Shown here: piece after piece, positions 1-6,512 of the stretch
Layout: every line of letters begins with the position of its first letter
Position numbering within the stretch: the first letter of the stretch is position 1
Assembly: GCA_945889655.1 (NCBI GenBank)
Contig: CAMDCH010000052.1
Span: 1-12,330 of the forward strand
Direction of reading: 5' to 3'
Length of the DNA stretch: 12,330 bases
From: SHZT01 sp945889655
GTDB taxonomy: Bacteria > Gemmatimonadota > Gemmatimonadetes > Gemmatimonadales > GWC2-71-9
Position numbers and translations under genes: made by a program
Notes under the pieces: generated by a model
The model's database searches: none
Told to the model about the DNA's origin: nothing
What the model saw: the letters and a program-made list of their open reading frames with translations, nothing else

Positions 1-518
1 CAGTTCTGCGGCGACACCCGGATGACCTTCCACTTGTGACGGCGCAGGCTGTCCGTGGTGCTGACGGAATCGTTCTTGATGAGCACGGCCGTCTGGCTGA
101 CGACGGTCGCGGCGGCCTTGGTCACTGTCTGCGGGGCCGCCCCGGACTGCGGGACGATCATCGAGAACTGCGAGTTGAACTCCAGCGAAACGGTGACGGT
201 GGCGGTGTCACGCACGACGTTCACGGTGCGATTGCGCGCGGTAGGCTGGCCGTGGCGAATGCTCCAGAGCGCGGGGAGCGTGACGGTCCCGCCCGTGACC
301 GCCGCGGCCATTTCGGCGGCGGCGGACGGCGCGGCAAAGTTCGACTCGGGCTCGGCGGCGCCGAAATCTTCTCCCGCGAAGCCCGATTCGTCGACCGCCG
401 CGAGGATCTCGGTGCGATCGGCGAGCGACGCATTGCCATCGATGCCGATGGAGTCCTGGCACGCGGCGACGAGCGCCAACGCGGCCATTCCGGTGAACAG
501 TCTGGTGAGCTGCTTCAT
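1..518 (-). CDS. Putative secreted lipoprotein, C-terminus outside the window
   Basis: The minus-strand frame is open from an ATG at 518 to the left edge, giving 172 residues without a stop, so the gene is cut by the window. The N-terminus is a classic lipoprotein signal: MKQLTRLF, a hydrophobic stretch, then the lipobox LVAAC with Cys20 as the expected lipidated residue. It should therefore be anchored in a membrane facing the periplasm or outside. The mature part is rich in Ala, Thr, Val and Ser, with alternating hydrophobic residues (NRTVNVVRDTATVTVSLEF) that suggest beta strands. I recognise no enzyme motif and no named family. The start is supported by a GGGAGG Shine-Dalgarno 7 bases upstream. 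It lies on the same strand as the zinc-ribbon gene at 653-871 but 134 bases beyond it, so it probably has its own promoter. The product type is well supported; the function is unknown. Confidence 0.85.
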   Translation of the reverse strand, partial: MKQLTRLFTGMAALALVAACQDSIGIDGNASLADRTEILAAVDESGFAGEDFGAAEPESNFAAPSAAAEMAAAVTGGTVTLPALWSIRHGQPTARNRTVNVVRDTATVTVSLEFNSQFSMIVPQSGAAPQTVTKAAATVVSQTAVLIKNDSVSTTDSLRRHKWKVIRVSPQN

Positions 519-525
519 GACAGTG

Positions 526-531
526 CCTCCC
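526..531 (-). promoter_or_regulatory. Shine-Dalgarno GGGAGG of the lipoprotein gene
   Basis: Read on the minus strand, GGGAGG lies 7 bases before the ATG at 518. It is one of the two clearest ribosome binding sites in the window and fixes the lipoprotein start. Confidence 0.75.
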
Positions 532-596
532 ATTTCGTGTGCCGGCATTTGCGACCTCACACGGTGGGACGCCTTCGGGGGCTCGGCGTTAGGAAG

Positions 597-610
597 GTGA
601 TTCGGATCAC
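597..610. repeat. Short palindrome GTGAT-TCGG-ATCAC in the lipoprotein upstream region
   Basis: Two perfect 5-base arms flank a 4-base centre, about 80 bases upstream of the lipoprotein start and 43 bases beyond the end of the zinc-ribbon gene. A CACGTG palindrome overlaps its right arm at 608-613. It could be an operator for the lipoprotein gene. A palindrome this short also arises by chance, so the call is weak. Nothing else stands out in the 134-base gap. Confidence 0.25.
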
Positions 611-652
611 GTGTGGTGGAGAGGCAACAGCAGGCCGGTCAGCCCAGCTCTC

Positions 653-871
653 CTACTTCTGCGCTACCAATGGCGCGCCACAGCGCTCACAGAAGGCGCT
701 GCCGGTTTGAGCGGGAGCGTTACAGGAGGGACACTCAGTGACGAGCCGGGCGCGCATCGCCGCGACGACATCCGGAGCGGGTTCGCCGCGCGGGTTGAAC
801 TCGTAGAGCGGTTCCAGGACGTAGGACAGGACCGCCGAGGCAACGAGGACGCCGGCGAGTAGCTCGATCAC
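653..871 (-). CDS. Small membrane-anchored zinc-ribbon protein
   Basis: This is a 72-residue protein. An N-terminal hydrophobic segment (about residues 2-20, IELLAGVLVASAVLSYVLE) is followed by a short charged linker and a C-terminal zinc ribbon made of two CxxC pairs (CPSC and CERC, spaced by 12 residues), ending LVAQK. It is likely a membrane-tethered, metal-binding protein with the ribbon in the cytoplasm. The start is a GTG at 871 whose last three bases are inside the GTGA overlap with the TGA stop of the upstream gene (868-871), which implies translational coupling. The upstream partner ends as a CcmF-like protein. A short single-segment protein after a CcmF gene recalls the position of CcmI or CcmH, but the sequence does not show that family and I do not claim it. 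Longer readings starting near 1312 run inside the upstream gene in another frame and are not credible. Confidence 0.8.
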   Translation of the reverse strand: MIELLAGVLVASAVLSYVLEPLYEFNPRGEPAPDVVAAMRARLVTECPSCNAPAQTGSAFCERCGAPLVAQK

Positions 872-2118
872 CGGACCAGCTCGAGAAACAGGAAGGCCAT
901 GGCCGCCAGGAGCAACCCGGCACCGAGCCACGCGAGACTCACCAGCGGAGCGATGCGGACACGATAGACGGCCTCCTCGCTGGTAGAGGCATTCATGAGG
1001 ATGATGCGGATGTCTTCGAGCAGTCCGTGACGCACGCCAACGAGGGTCAGCACATCGCCTACGGGCTGACTGAGCAGGTTGGAGTAGACGCGCCGTTCGC
1101 TCGACACCAGGCCAGCGGGACGGCCCTCGCGCTCGAGATCGAGCGTGGCCGCGATGGCGGTCCGGCCGGTGGTTTCGAAACGGGAGAGTCCCATGTGGGT
1201 CATGACGAATTCCGCGCCGGTCCACGAGCGCATCGAGGCGGTGGCCCCGGGCTTCACGCTGAACTCCCGCTCCGAGCCATAGTCCCACCCACCGAGTCCC
1301 GCTGCTCCACACGCGGCACCCACAACCCCGAGAATGATCGCGGGCCGGACCTGGCCGACGGATGCGGCGGCGGACCGGAGCGAGATGCCGAACGCCAGCA
1401 GCGTGATGGCGAACGGAAGGACGACGGTGCCCAGGTCAATCCAGTCGGCACGCCCGGTGGCATCGGCGAACTGGTACGCATGAACCAATGCGAGTGACAA
1501 GGCGCCGCCGAGGCACAGAACGGCCGCCAGCAGCCAGCGCGCGATTGGCCGCGCTCCGGAACCCGCCGCGGCAGATGCCAGGGCAATCACCCCGCAGGCA
1601 TATCCACCACAGGCCAGAACGGTCCGGGTAATGAAGCCGAGCTCCTGCAAGCGGGGGTCGAGTCCGGCGCCGTCTATCGGCGTGACGGGCATCCTCGCAA
1701 ACGGGGTGGCGAAACCGGCAGCCACCGACGCTACGAGCAGGGCGATCGAGAGACCGAGGATGAACCGGGGAGATGGAGCGGGCGCGAGTAGAGCGACGAG
1801 TCCGAGCAGGGCCGCGCCGAGCGTCGCGACGAGGACCCGCCCTTCCCAGCCCGCGCCGAGCGCCGCGAGCGTGAGCGCGCTGCCGAGATTCCGGCTGGTG
1901 TGCGCGGCCACGAAGGCGACGGAGAAGTCGTTTCGCGCGAGCGCAGCGCCCAGCGCAAGCACCGTGATCACGAGGAGGACCGACTGCACGACCGCGGCGC
2001 GGCGGGCCGACTCGATGAGTGCGCGGCGGCCGCGGCGCAGGCCCGCGGCGCCGGCGAAGATGGCCCACCCCGCCAGGAGGGGCGTGAGCCAGAGTGTGAT
2101 CGTACCGAGGATGGTCAC
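868..2118 (-). other. CcmF-like portion of the fused ORF, with family haem-handling residues missing
   Basis: CcmF is the membrane subunit of cytochrome c haem lyase. Here the opening (VTILGTITLWL, from a GTG at 2118), NDFSVAFVAAHTSR, the LDPRLQELGF region and the soluble end with ERRVY, GLLEDIRIILM and a final membrane segment all follow the family in order. The residues that normally handle haem are gone. GGHEGS is AGWEGR, the IHPP segment reads ITRTV, and the tryptophan-rich WWFWDPVEN loop is replaced by FADATGRADWIDLG. The length is about 416 residues against roughly 640-660, with the later membrane helices absent. It is either a divergent paralogue with another role or a decaying gene. 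The GTG at 2118 may be its ancestral start, but I see no Shine-Dalgarno before it. Confidence 0.65.
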
Positions 2119-3453
2119 GGAGGGGCGCGGGGCGGCTAGCGCGCCGAGCGCGGTGGTTTCAACCACGTCCGGCCGGGCGACACTCACACCCAGGACGTCC
2201 GCCTGGAATTGCATGAGCCAGTCGTTGGCGGCTGCACCGCCGTCGGTCTTGAGCTCGCTGAGACGGACACCGGATGCATCCGCCATGGCGTCGACGACGT
2301 CCCGGGTGCCGTAGGCCATCGATTCGAGCGCGGCGCGGATCAGCTGGGCGCGAGTAGTCCCGCGCGTCAGTCCCACGATGGTCCCACGGGCCTCGGCTTC
2401 CCAATACGGGGCGCCGAGTCCGACGAACGCGGGCACGAAGTAGACGCCGCCCGTGTCTTTCTCGCCGCGGGCGGCGGCCTCGGTTTCGGAAGCATGACCC
2501 ACGATCCGCAGGCCGTCCCGCAGCCATTGCACCGCGGCGCCCGCGATGAAGATGGATCCCTCGAGCGCGTATGCGGGCGCGCCGAGCGCGTCGCACGCCA
2601 CCGTCGCGAGGAGTCCCGCGGCCCGGCCGGACCTCGGCTCGGTTCCGACGTTCATGAGAAGGAACGCGCCGGTCCCATACGTGCACTTGGCCTGCCCCGG
2701 CTCCCAGCACGCCTGGCCGTCGAGGGCAGCCTGCTGATCGCCGGCAATTCCGGCGATCGGGATTTCGGCGTTGAAGAGCGTCGGATCGGTCGTGCCCACT
2801 ACCTCGGACGAGCGACGAACCTCGGGCAGCGAGGCGCGCGGCACGCCGAACAGACTCAGCAGCTCATCATCCCAGGCGCGCCCTCTCAGGTTGTAGAGGG
2901 CGGTACGGCATGCGTTGGTGTGATCGGTGACGAATGCGGCTCCAGAGGTGAGACGGAAGATCAGCCAGGCGTCGATGGTCCCGAAGACCGCGTCCCCGCC
3001 ATCGATGCGCCGGCGCAGGTCGGGCACGTTTTCGAGCATCCACTCGATCTTGGTCGCCGAGAAATACGGATCCCACACGAGGCCGGTCCGATCGGCGAGA
3101 AAATCGGGGCCGTGGGCGGCTTCCAGCTCACGGCAGCGCGCCGCCGTGCGGCGGTCCTGCCAGACGAGCGCGCGATGGAGAGGCTTGCCGGTCTTCCGGT
3201 CCCACGCCACTACCGTCTCCCGCTGGTTGGTGATTCCGAGCGCGGCGGGATGTCGGGGGGCCTGCGCGAGGGCTTCGTGCGCGGCCTGGAGGGTGACTTG
3301 GAAAATTTCCTCGGCGTCGTGCTCAACCCAGCCGGGTTGCGGGAAATACTGGGTGAATTCGCGGTAGCCGCGGCCGAGGAGCTGGCCGTCGTGGTCTACG
3401 ACGAGCGCGGTGGAACCGGTGGTTCCCTGGTCGAGGGCGAGGACGGTAGGCAC
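868..3453 (-). CDS. glpK: Glycerol kinase truncated and fused in frame to a reduced CcmF-like membrane protein
   Basis: The first ~438 residues are glycerol kinase (FGGY family, glycerol + ATP to sn-glycerol 3-phosphate). Visible motifs are LALDQGTT (5-12), GDQQ with the catalytic Asp239, YGTG (259-262), FVPAFVGLGAPYW, DGGAAAND (404-411) and ETTALGA (432-438). E. coli GlpK has about 58 more residues after this point; here they are missing. From residue 446 the protein becomes a CcmF-like membrane protein of ~416 residues with several hydrophobic segments and the family's soluble C-terminal part (ERRVY 786-790). The C-terminal domain of the kinase fold is incomplete, so kinase activity is doubtful. 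I chose the GTG at 3453 because AGAGGTGAG precedes it and family members start 3-4 residues before LALDQGTT. A GTG at 3480, overlapping the mtnA stop as GTGA, is the alternative. The gene is probably cotranscribed with mtnA. Confidence 0.85.
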   Translation of the reverse strand: MPTVLALDQGTTGSTALVVDHDGQLLGRGYREFTQYFPQPGWVEHDAEEIFQVTLQAAHEALAQAPRHPAALGITNQRETVVAWDRKTGKPLHRALVWQDRRTAARCRELEAAHGPDFLADRTGLVWDPYFSATKIEWMLENVPDLRRRIDGGDAVFGTIDAWLIFRLTSGAAFVTDHTNACRTALYNLRGRAWDDELLSLFGVPRASLPEVRRSSEVVGTTDPTLFNAEIPIAGIAGDQQAALDGQACWEPGQAKCTYGTGAFLLMNVGTEPRSGRAAGLLATVACDALGAPAYALEGSIFIAGAAVQWLRDGLRIVGHASETEAAARGEKDTGGVYFVPAFVGLGAPYWEAEARGTIVGLTRGTTRAQLIRAALESMAYGTRDVVDAMADASGVRLSELKTDGGAAANDWLMQFQADVLGVSVARPDVVETTALGALAAPRPSVTILGTITLWLTPLLAGWAIFAGAAGLRRGRRALIESARRAAVVQSVLLVITVLALGAALARNDFSVAFVAAHTSRNLGSALTLAALGAGWEGRVLVATLGAALLGLVALLAPAPSPRFILGLSIALLVASVAAGFATPFARMPVTPIDGAGLDPRLQELGFITRTVLACGGYACGVIALASAAAGSGARPIARWLLAAVLCLGGALSLALVHAYQFADATGRADWIDLGTVVLPFAITLLAFGISLRSAAASVGQVRPAIILGVVGAACGAAGLGGWDYGSEREFSVKPGATASMRSWTGAEFVMTHMGLSRFETTGRTAIAATLDLEREGRPAGLVSSERRVYSNLLSQPVGDVLTLVGVRHGLLEDIRIILMNASTSEEAVYRVRIAPLVSLAWLGAGLLLAAMAFLFLELVR

Positions 3454-3476
3454 CTCACCTCTCCCACGGATAGACG

Positions 3477-4505
3477 TCACTCATGGGCACCAATCAGCTT
3501 GCGAATCTTGTCCGCGGATGGCTGGGGGATAATGCCGCGGTCGGTGACGATGCCGGTGATGAGCTCGGCCGGTGTCACGTCGAAGGCGGGGTTGTAGACG
3601 GAGACGCCAGGGGCGGTCGGGACTTCGGATGCCGAGCGCTCCTCGATGGGAATGAGGTCACCCGAGGCGAGGGAGAGGTCGAAGGTGGTGCGCGGCGCGG
3701 CGATGTAAAACGGCACATCGTGCGCGCGACAGAGGACGGCGAGCGAATAGGTGCCGATCTTGTTCGCGCTGTCGCCGTTCGCGGCGATGCGGTCGGCACC
3801 CACGATCGCGAGGTCGATTTCGCCGGCTGCCAATACCGACGCGGCGGCGCTGTCGACGATGACGCGCGCCGGGATCCCACACTCCGCCAGCTCCCATGCG
3901 GTGAGGCGGCTACCCTGGCGTAGTGGCCGCGCCTCGCACGCCACCACGTCGATCCCTTTCCCTTGCTGGTGCGCCACCAGGATGATGCCGAATGCCGTGC
4001 CAATGCCGCCGGTGGCCAGCCGACCGGTATTGCAGTGGGTCAGCACCGTGGCGCCGGAGGGGATCACCTCCGCGCCCGCTTCGCCGATGGCGCGACACAT
4101 CGCGGCGTCCTCGTCCCAGATGCGCTGCGCTTCGGCCTTCAGGCTCTCCGCAACGACGGTCGAAGTGCGCTTCGCGGCAAAGGCCTGCCCTGCCGCGCGA
4201 CGCATGCGGTCCACAGCCCAGCGGAGATTGACCGCGGTGGGACGCGCGTCGGCCATGCGCTGTGCCTCGTGCTCGAACCAATCGGGCGTGAGCTTCGCGC
4301 CGGCGCGGCCGGCTGCGACCGCGAGCCCCATCGCGGCTGAGACGCCGATGAGCGGCGCGCCGCGCACGCGGAGCATCTGGATGGCTTCAATGACCGCGTC
4401 GGTGGAATCCAGCTCGAGATGCCGAACCTGGTCGGGCAGGAGGGTCTGGTCGAGCAGTCGCAGGGCGCCAGTGGCGCTCCACGCGATGACGTCGGTCGGC
4501 GGCAT
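3477..4505 (-). CDS. mtnA: S-methyl-5-thioribose-1-phosphate isomerase
   Basis: This cytoplasmic enzyme converts 5-methylthioribose 1-phosphate to 5-methylthioribulose 1-phosphate in the methionine salvage pathway; it belongs to the eIF2B-related isomerase family. The 342-residue length is typical. Visible motifs are RGAPLIG (48-54), THCNTG with the catalytic Cys158, ACEARPLRQGSRLTAWEL (189-206), GADRIAANGDSANKIGTY with the catalytic Asp238, and SVYNPAFDVTPAELI near the end. No other salvage gene is in the window, so mtnA stands alone here. Its stop overlaps a possible GTG start of the glpK-like gene, so the two are probably one transcript. The start is ATG 4505. I see no Shine-Dalgarno before it, but TACTTT lies 7 bases upstream, which suggests a leaderless message. 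Confidence 0.96.
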   Translation of the reverse strand: MPPTDVIAWSATGALRLLDQTLLPDQVRHLELDSTDAVIEAIQMLRVRGAPLIGVSAAMGLAVAAGRAGAKLTPDWFEHEAQRMADARPTAVNLRWAVDRMRRAAGQAFAAKRTSTVVAESLKAEAQRIWDEDAAMCRAIGEAGAEVIPSGATVLTHCNTGRLATGGIGTAFGIILVAHQQGKGIDVVACEARPLRQGSRLTAWELAECGIPARVIVDSAAASVLAAGEIDLAIVGADRIAANGDSANKIGTYSLAVLCRAHDVPFYIAAPRTTFDLSLASGDLIPIEERSASEVPTAPGVSVYNPAFDVTPAELITGIVTDRGIIPQPSADKIRKLIGAHE

Positions 4506-4512
4506 GTGCTAC

Positions 4513-4518
4513 AAAGTA
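4513..4518 (-). promoter_or_regulatory. Candidate -10 element TACTTT placed for a leaderless mtnA transcript
   Basis: On the minus strand TACTTT ends 7 bases before the mtnA ATG and no Shine-Dalgarno lies between. That distance would put transcription start on or next to the A of ATG. A partial -35 match TTCTCA (4 of 6) sits at 4537-4542 with an 18-base spacer. The same TANNNT spacing is seen before the two divergent genes at 5703 and 5730. Confidence 0.4.
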
Positions 4519-4564
4519 CAGTCAGCGTATGAGGCGTGAGAAGCGGATCGTGCAGCAGAGTTGA

Positions 4565-4586
4565 CGGCTCGCGAGGGTACGAGCCG
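4565..4586 (-). terminator. Hairpin after the double zinc-ribbon gene, weak terminator candidate
   Basis: A 7-bp stem (CGGCTCG with CGAGCCG) encloses an 8-base loop, starting 9 bases past the zinc-ribbon stop and about 60 bases before mtnA. No T-run follows on the minus strand, so it does not look like a standard intrinsic terminator. It may instead slow or process the transcript between the two genes. Confidence 0.3.
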
Positions 4587-4595
4587 GGCCGGGGT

Positions 4596-5258
4596 TCAGA
4601 TTCCGTCGAAGAGGCCCCCAACGATTTCCGCCACGGCCTCGAATACTCCCCCGGCCAGCTCTCCGGTAGCCTCGATAGCGCCCGAGGCCGCATGACCGAC
4701 ACCCTCTACAATGGCGCCCGGATCGACCGACACGTTGGGCAGGCCACTGAAGTCCGTTGGGATCCAAAGAACGTCGGGCAGAATGAAATGGTCGACGTAA
4801 TGAGGGGAAGAATGCCCGGCTACTGCCCGGTTTTCGACCTCCGTATTCCAGATGGCGCCCAGCTCCACGTTGTCGAACCAGACGCCCTCACACTTCCTGC
4901 ACGCGTCCAATCGGACACCGCGACGATCAAACACCTCCATCGAAGCGTTGCACCTGGGACACTGGAGGATGTTCTTCCTGCGGCAGGCCGGGCATTGGAG
5001 CAAATCGCGCCTGTAACTGGCCGGGCAGCCGCGGCATTTTGTCTGGTAGGCAGCGGAGCTGAGATGAACGACCTTGGCCAAGGCGGCGGGCTTGCAGCTC
5101 CGCAACGCGGCAACTTCGGCCCGATCAAACCACACCCCACCGCACCGCGGGCAATGGTCGAGCTCGAGACCCGTAGCCCCATCCACCCGGAAGTTCGAAA
5201 GGCGAATGCCCGGGCAGACCGGGCACGGAAGGCCGGAGTGGCGGAGCCGATCAGTCAT
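4596..5258 (-). CDS. Double TFIIB-type zinc-ribbon protein
   Basis: This is a 220-residue protein with three Cys clusters. Ribbon 1 uses C12/C15 and C36/C39, followed by GGVWFDRAEV. A central pair-of-pairs uses C75/C78 and C89/C92. Ribbon 2 uses C100/C103 and C120/C123, followed by EGVWFDNVEL. The 'CxxCxGVWFD' endings are the signature of the zf-TFIIB family, whose molecular role is mostly unknown; binding of zinc is the only safe functional statement. Residues ~177-220 form an Ala/Gly-rich tail with regularly spaced hydrophobics, perhaps an amphipathic helix. I chose the ATG at 5258 because AAGGG lies 8 bases before it; a GTG at 5267 would add three residues. The start overlaps the stop of the upstream membrane protein by 8 bases, so the two proteins are probably made together and may interact. 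Confidence 0.88.
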   Translation of the reverse strand: MTDRLRHSGLPCPVCPGIRLSNFRVDGATGLELDHCPRCGGVWFDRAEVAALRSCKPAALAKVVHLSSAAYQTKCRGCPASYRRDLLQCPACRRKNILQCPRCNASMEVFDRRGVRLDACRKCEGVWFDNVELGAIWNTEVENRAVAGHSSPHYVDHFILPDVLWIPTDFSGLPNVSVDPGAIVEGVGHAASGAIEATGELAGGVFEAVAEIVGGLFDGI

Positions 5259-5703
5259 CCAGTACACCCTTACTGGTTCCCTTCTCGGGAAGTTTCTGGA
5301 TGTCGGGGATTCGATACACCAGCATGCCAGTTTCGCTCACCTCCACCTCGGCGATGCTGCGCTCCGCGAGGTCTCGCAACGCTGCCTCCGTCGCATCGAC
5401 GCCAATGCCGATCTCGCCCACGATTTCGAGGACAGTCACCTTTCCCCCCTTCGTCGTGGCGAACCTGAGGATCTCAGCCTGATGGGTTTCCAGGACGAGG
5501 CGCTCCCGGTGTCGGGCGAACGATCCTCTTTCACGCATCCACGACCAGACGAGCGCAGCACCGCCGGCGGCAGGCAGACCCACCGTGAGCAACAGGGTGA
5601 CGACCGCGACCGCGGGGGCCAGGGCGCGGTCGAGGCCGACATAGCCAAGCAGCATGAAGAGCGCGACGCCCAGGAGCGCGACTCCGCCGATGAGTTTGCC
5701 CAT
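5251..5703 (-). CDS. Membrane protein with a C-terminal winged-helix-like domain
   Basis: This is a 150-residue protein. Two hydrophobic segments (about residues 4-22 and 28-53) form a hairpin in the membrane. A basic stretch (WMRERGSFARHRERLV) is followed by a cytoplasmic domain (~75-135) of helix-helix-helix-strand character: EILRFATTKGGKVTVLEIV, then GVDATEAALRDLAERSIAEVEVSETGMLVYRI. The latter reads like the recognition helix and beta wing of a winged-helix fold. I do not recognise a named family. The gene is first in the minus-strand set, coupled by overlap to the double zinc-ribbon gene, and divergent from the crotonase gene across 26 bases. Start ATG 5703 has no Shine-Dalgarno but has TACCTT 7 bases upstream. 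A membrane-bound regulator or a scaffold for the zinc-ribbon partner are both possible. Confidence 0.8.
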   Translation of the reverse strand: MGKLIGGVALLGVALFMLLGYVGLDRALAPAVAVVTLLLTVGLPAAGGAALVWSWMRERGSFARHRERLVLETHQAEILRFATTKGGKVTVLEIVGEIGIGVDATEAALRDLAERSIAEVEVSETGMLVYRIPDIQKLPEKGTSKGVLDD

Positions 5704-5710
5704 GTGCGTG

Positions 5711-5716
5711 AAGGTA
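5711..5716 (-). promoter_or_regulatory. Candidate -10 element TACCTT for the minus-strand membrane protein gene
   Basis: TACCTT on the minus strand ends 7 bases before the ATG at 5703. With no ribosome binding site, the message would begin at or next to the start codon. It lies directly beside the opposing element at 5718-5723, so the two promoters would share the same short DNA. Confidence 0.4.
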
Positions 5717-5717
5717 C

Positions 5718-5723
5718 TAGCTT
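5718..5723 (+). promoter_or_regulatory. Candidate -10 element TAGCTT for the enoyl-CoA hydratase gene
   Basis: TAGCTT ends 6 bases before the ATG at 5730. A -35-like TTGCCC (4 of 6) lies at 5696-5701 with a 16-base spacer, inside the start of the opposing gene. The spacing fits a leaderless message; there is no good Shine-Dalgarno. Confidence 0.4.
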
Positions 5724-5729
5724 GGACGT

Positions 5730-6512
5730 ATGACCTACCAACACCTGCTGTTCGAGGTCCGCGACCGCGTGGCTTTCGTCACGATCAACCGTCCGGACAA
5801 GCTGAACGCGCTCAACGACGGCGTGGTGGAAGATCTGGGCCGTGCGGCCGGCGAGATCGCCAGCCGCGCCGACATCGGGGGCGCGATTCTCACCGGCGCG
5901 GGACCAAAGGCCTTCGTCGCGGGCGCCGACATCGCCGACCTGGCCAAGCAGGGGCCGTTCGACGGCAAGGCGCGCGCGCTCCGGGGACAGGCGGTGCTGC
6001 GGAAGCTCGAGACGTGCGGCAAGCCTGTCATCGCCGCGATCAATGGCTTCGCGCTCGGCGGCGGATGCGAGCTCGCGATGGCGTGTCACCTTCGCATCGC
6101 AAGCCAGTCGGCCAAGTTCGGGCAGCCCGAAGTGAAACTCGGCATCGCGCCGGGATACGGCGGCACGCAGCGGTTGCCGAGGCTGGTGGGAAAGGGCCGC
6201 GCGCTCGATCTCATCCTGACCGGACGCACGATCGACGCACAGGAAGCGTTCCAGATGGGCCTGGTGAACCGGGTGGTAGCACCAGAGAAGCTGATGGAAG
6301 AGACCGAGGCGCTGTTGCGCGGCATTCTCAAGATGGGGCCGCTCGCGGTGAACCTGTCCATGGAAGCCATCGACCGCGGATTCGACCTCACGCTCGATGA
6401 CGGCCTGCTGCTCGAAGCCAATCATTTCGGCCTGCTGGCGGCCACTACCGACATGAAGGAAGGACTGACCGCATTCCTCGAAAAACGGGAAGCGCGGTTC
6501 ACGGGCGCCTAA
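5730..6512 (+). CDS. Enoyl-CoA hydratase / isomerase (crotonase family)
   Basis: This is a 260-residue cytoplasmic enzyme, a normal length for the family. It should add water to 2-enoyl-CoA thioesters in fatty-acid or related acyl-CoA breakdown. The oxyanion-hole segments are clear: AFVAGADIADL (61-71) and NGFALGGGCELAMAC (105-119). Both catalytic glutamates of the true hydratases are present, Glu114 in GGGCE and Glu134 in GQPE, followed by PGYGGTQRLPRLVG. This supports hydratase over isomerase or another crotonase activity. The ending EGLTAFLEKREARFTGA is typical. The exact substrate cannot be told; short-chain enoyl-CoA is the default. It diverges from the minus-strand genes and overlaps the following lipoprotein gene by 40 bases, so the two are likely cotranscribed. 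An acyl-CoA synthetase at the far right of the window belongs to the same kind of metabolism but is not adjacent. Confidence 0.95.
   Translation: MTYQHLLFEVRDRVAFVTINRPDKLNALNDGVVEDLGRAAGEIASRADIGGAILTGAGPKAFVAGADIADLAKQGPFDGKARALRGQAVLRKLETCGKPVIAAINGFALGGGCELAMACHLRIASQSAKFGQPEVKLGIAPGYGGTQRLPRLVGKGRALDLILTGRTIDAQEAFQMGLVNRVVAPEKLMEETEALLRGILKMGPLAVNLSMEAIDRGFDLTLDDGLLLEANHFGLLAATTDMKEGLTAFLEKREARFTGA
6457..6464 (+). promoter_or_regulatory. Shine-Dalgarno AGGAAGGA that supports an ATT start
   Basis: AGGAAGGA lies inside the end of the hydratase gene and ends 8 bases before the ATT at 6473. It is the only good ribosome binding site ahead of the lipoprotein frame. The bases also encode Lys-Glu-Gly of a conserved hydratase segment, so the match could be accidental. 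Confidence 0.4.

Noticed and set aside
618..653. GGAGAG...CTCTCC inverted repeat just after the small zinc-ribbon gene
   Set aside because: The 6-bp arms enclose a 24-base loop with no T-run, which is too weak for a terminator.
36..710. Plus-strand frames opposite the left-edge lipoprotein
   Set aside because: The minus-strand frame has a Shine-Dalgarno, signal peptide and lipobox; the plus-strand translations are Arg/Gly-rich with no motif.
2113..2165. A single-base frameshift as the reason for the missing glycerol kinase end
   Set aside because: One alternative frame meets a TAG within a few codons and the other does not encode the expected YLAGLAVGFW-like tail, so sequence is missing and not shifted.
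2209..3597. A 462-codon open frame on the plus strand opposite glpK
   Set aside because: It is a shadow frame of the kinase; the translation is Gly/Arg-rich without motifs and the sense strand encodes clear FGGY motifs.
4536..5468. A 310-codon open frame on the plus strand opposite the zinc-ribbon gene
   Set aside because: The minus strand has repeated CxxC and GVWFD motifs; the plus-strand protein has none and spans two real genes.
5436..6425. A 329-codon open frame on the minus strand across the hydratase start
   Set aside because: It runs antisense through the hydratase gene and in another frame over the membrane protein gene; both of those are better supported.
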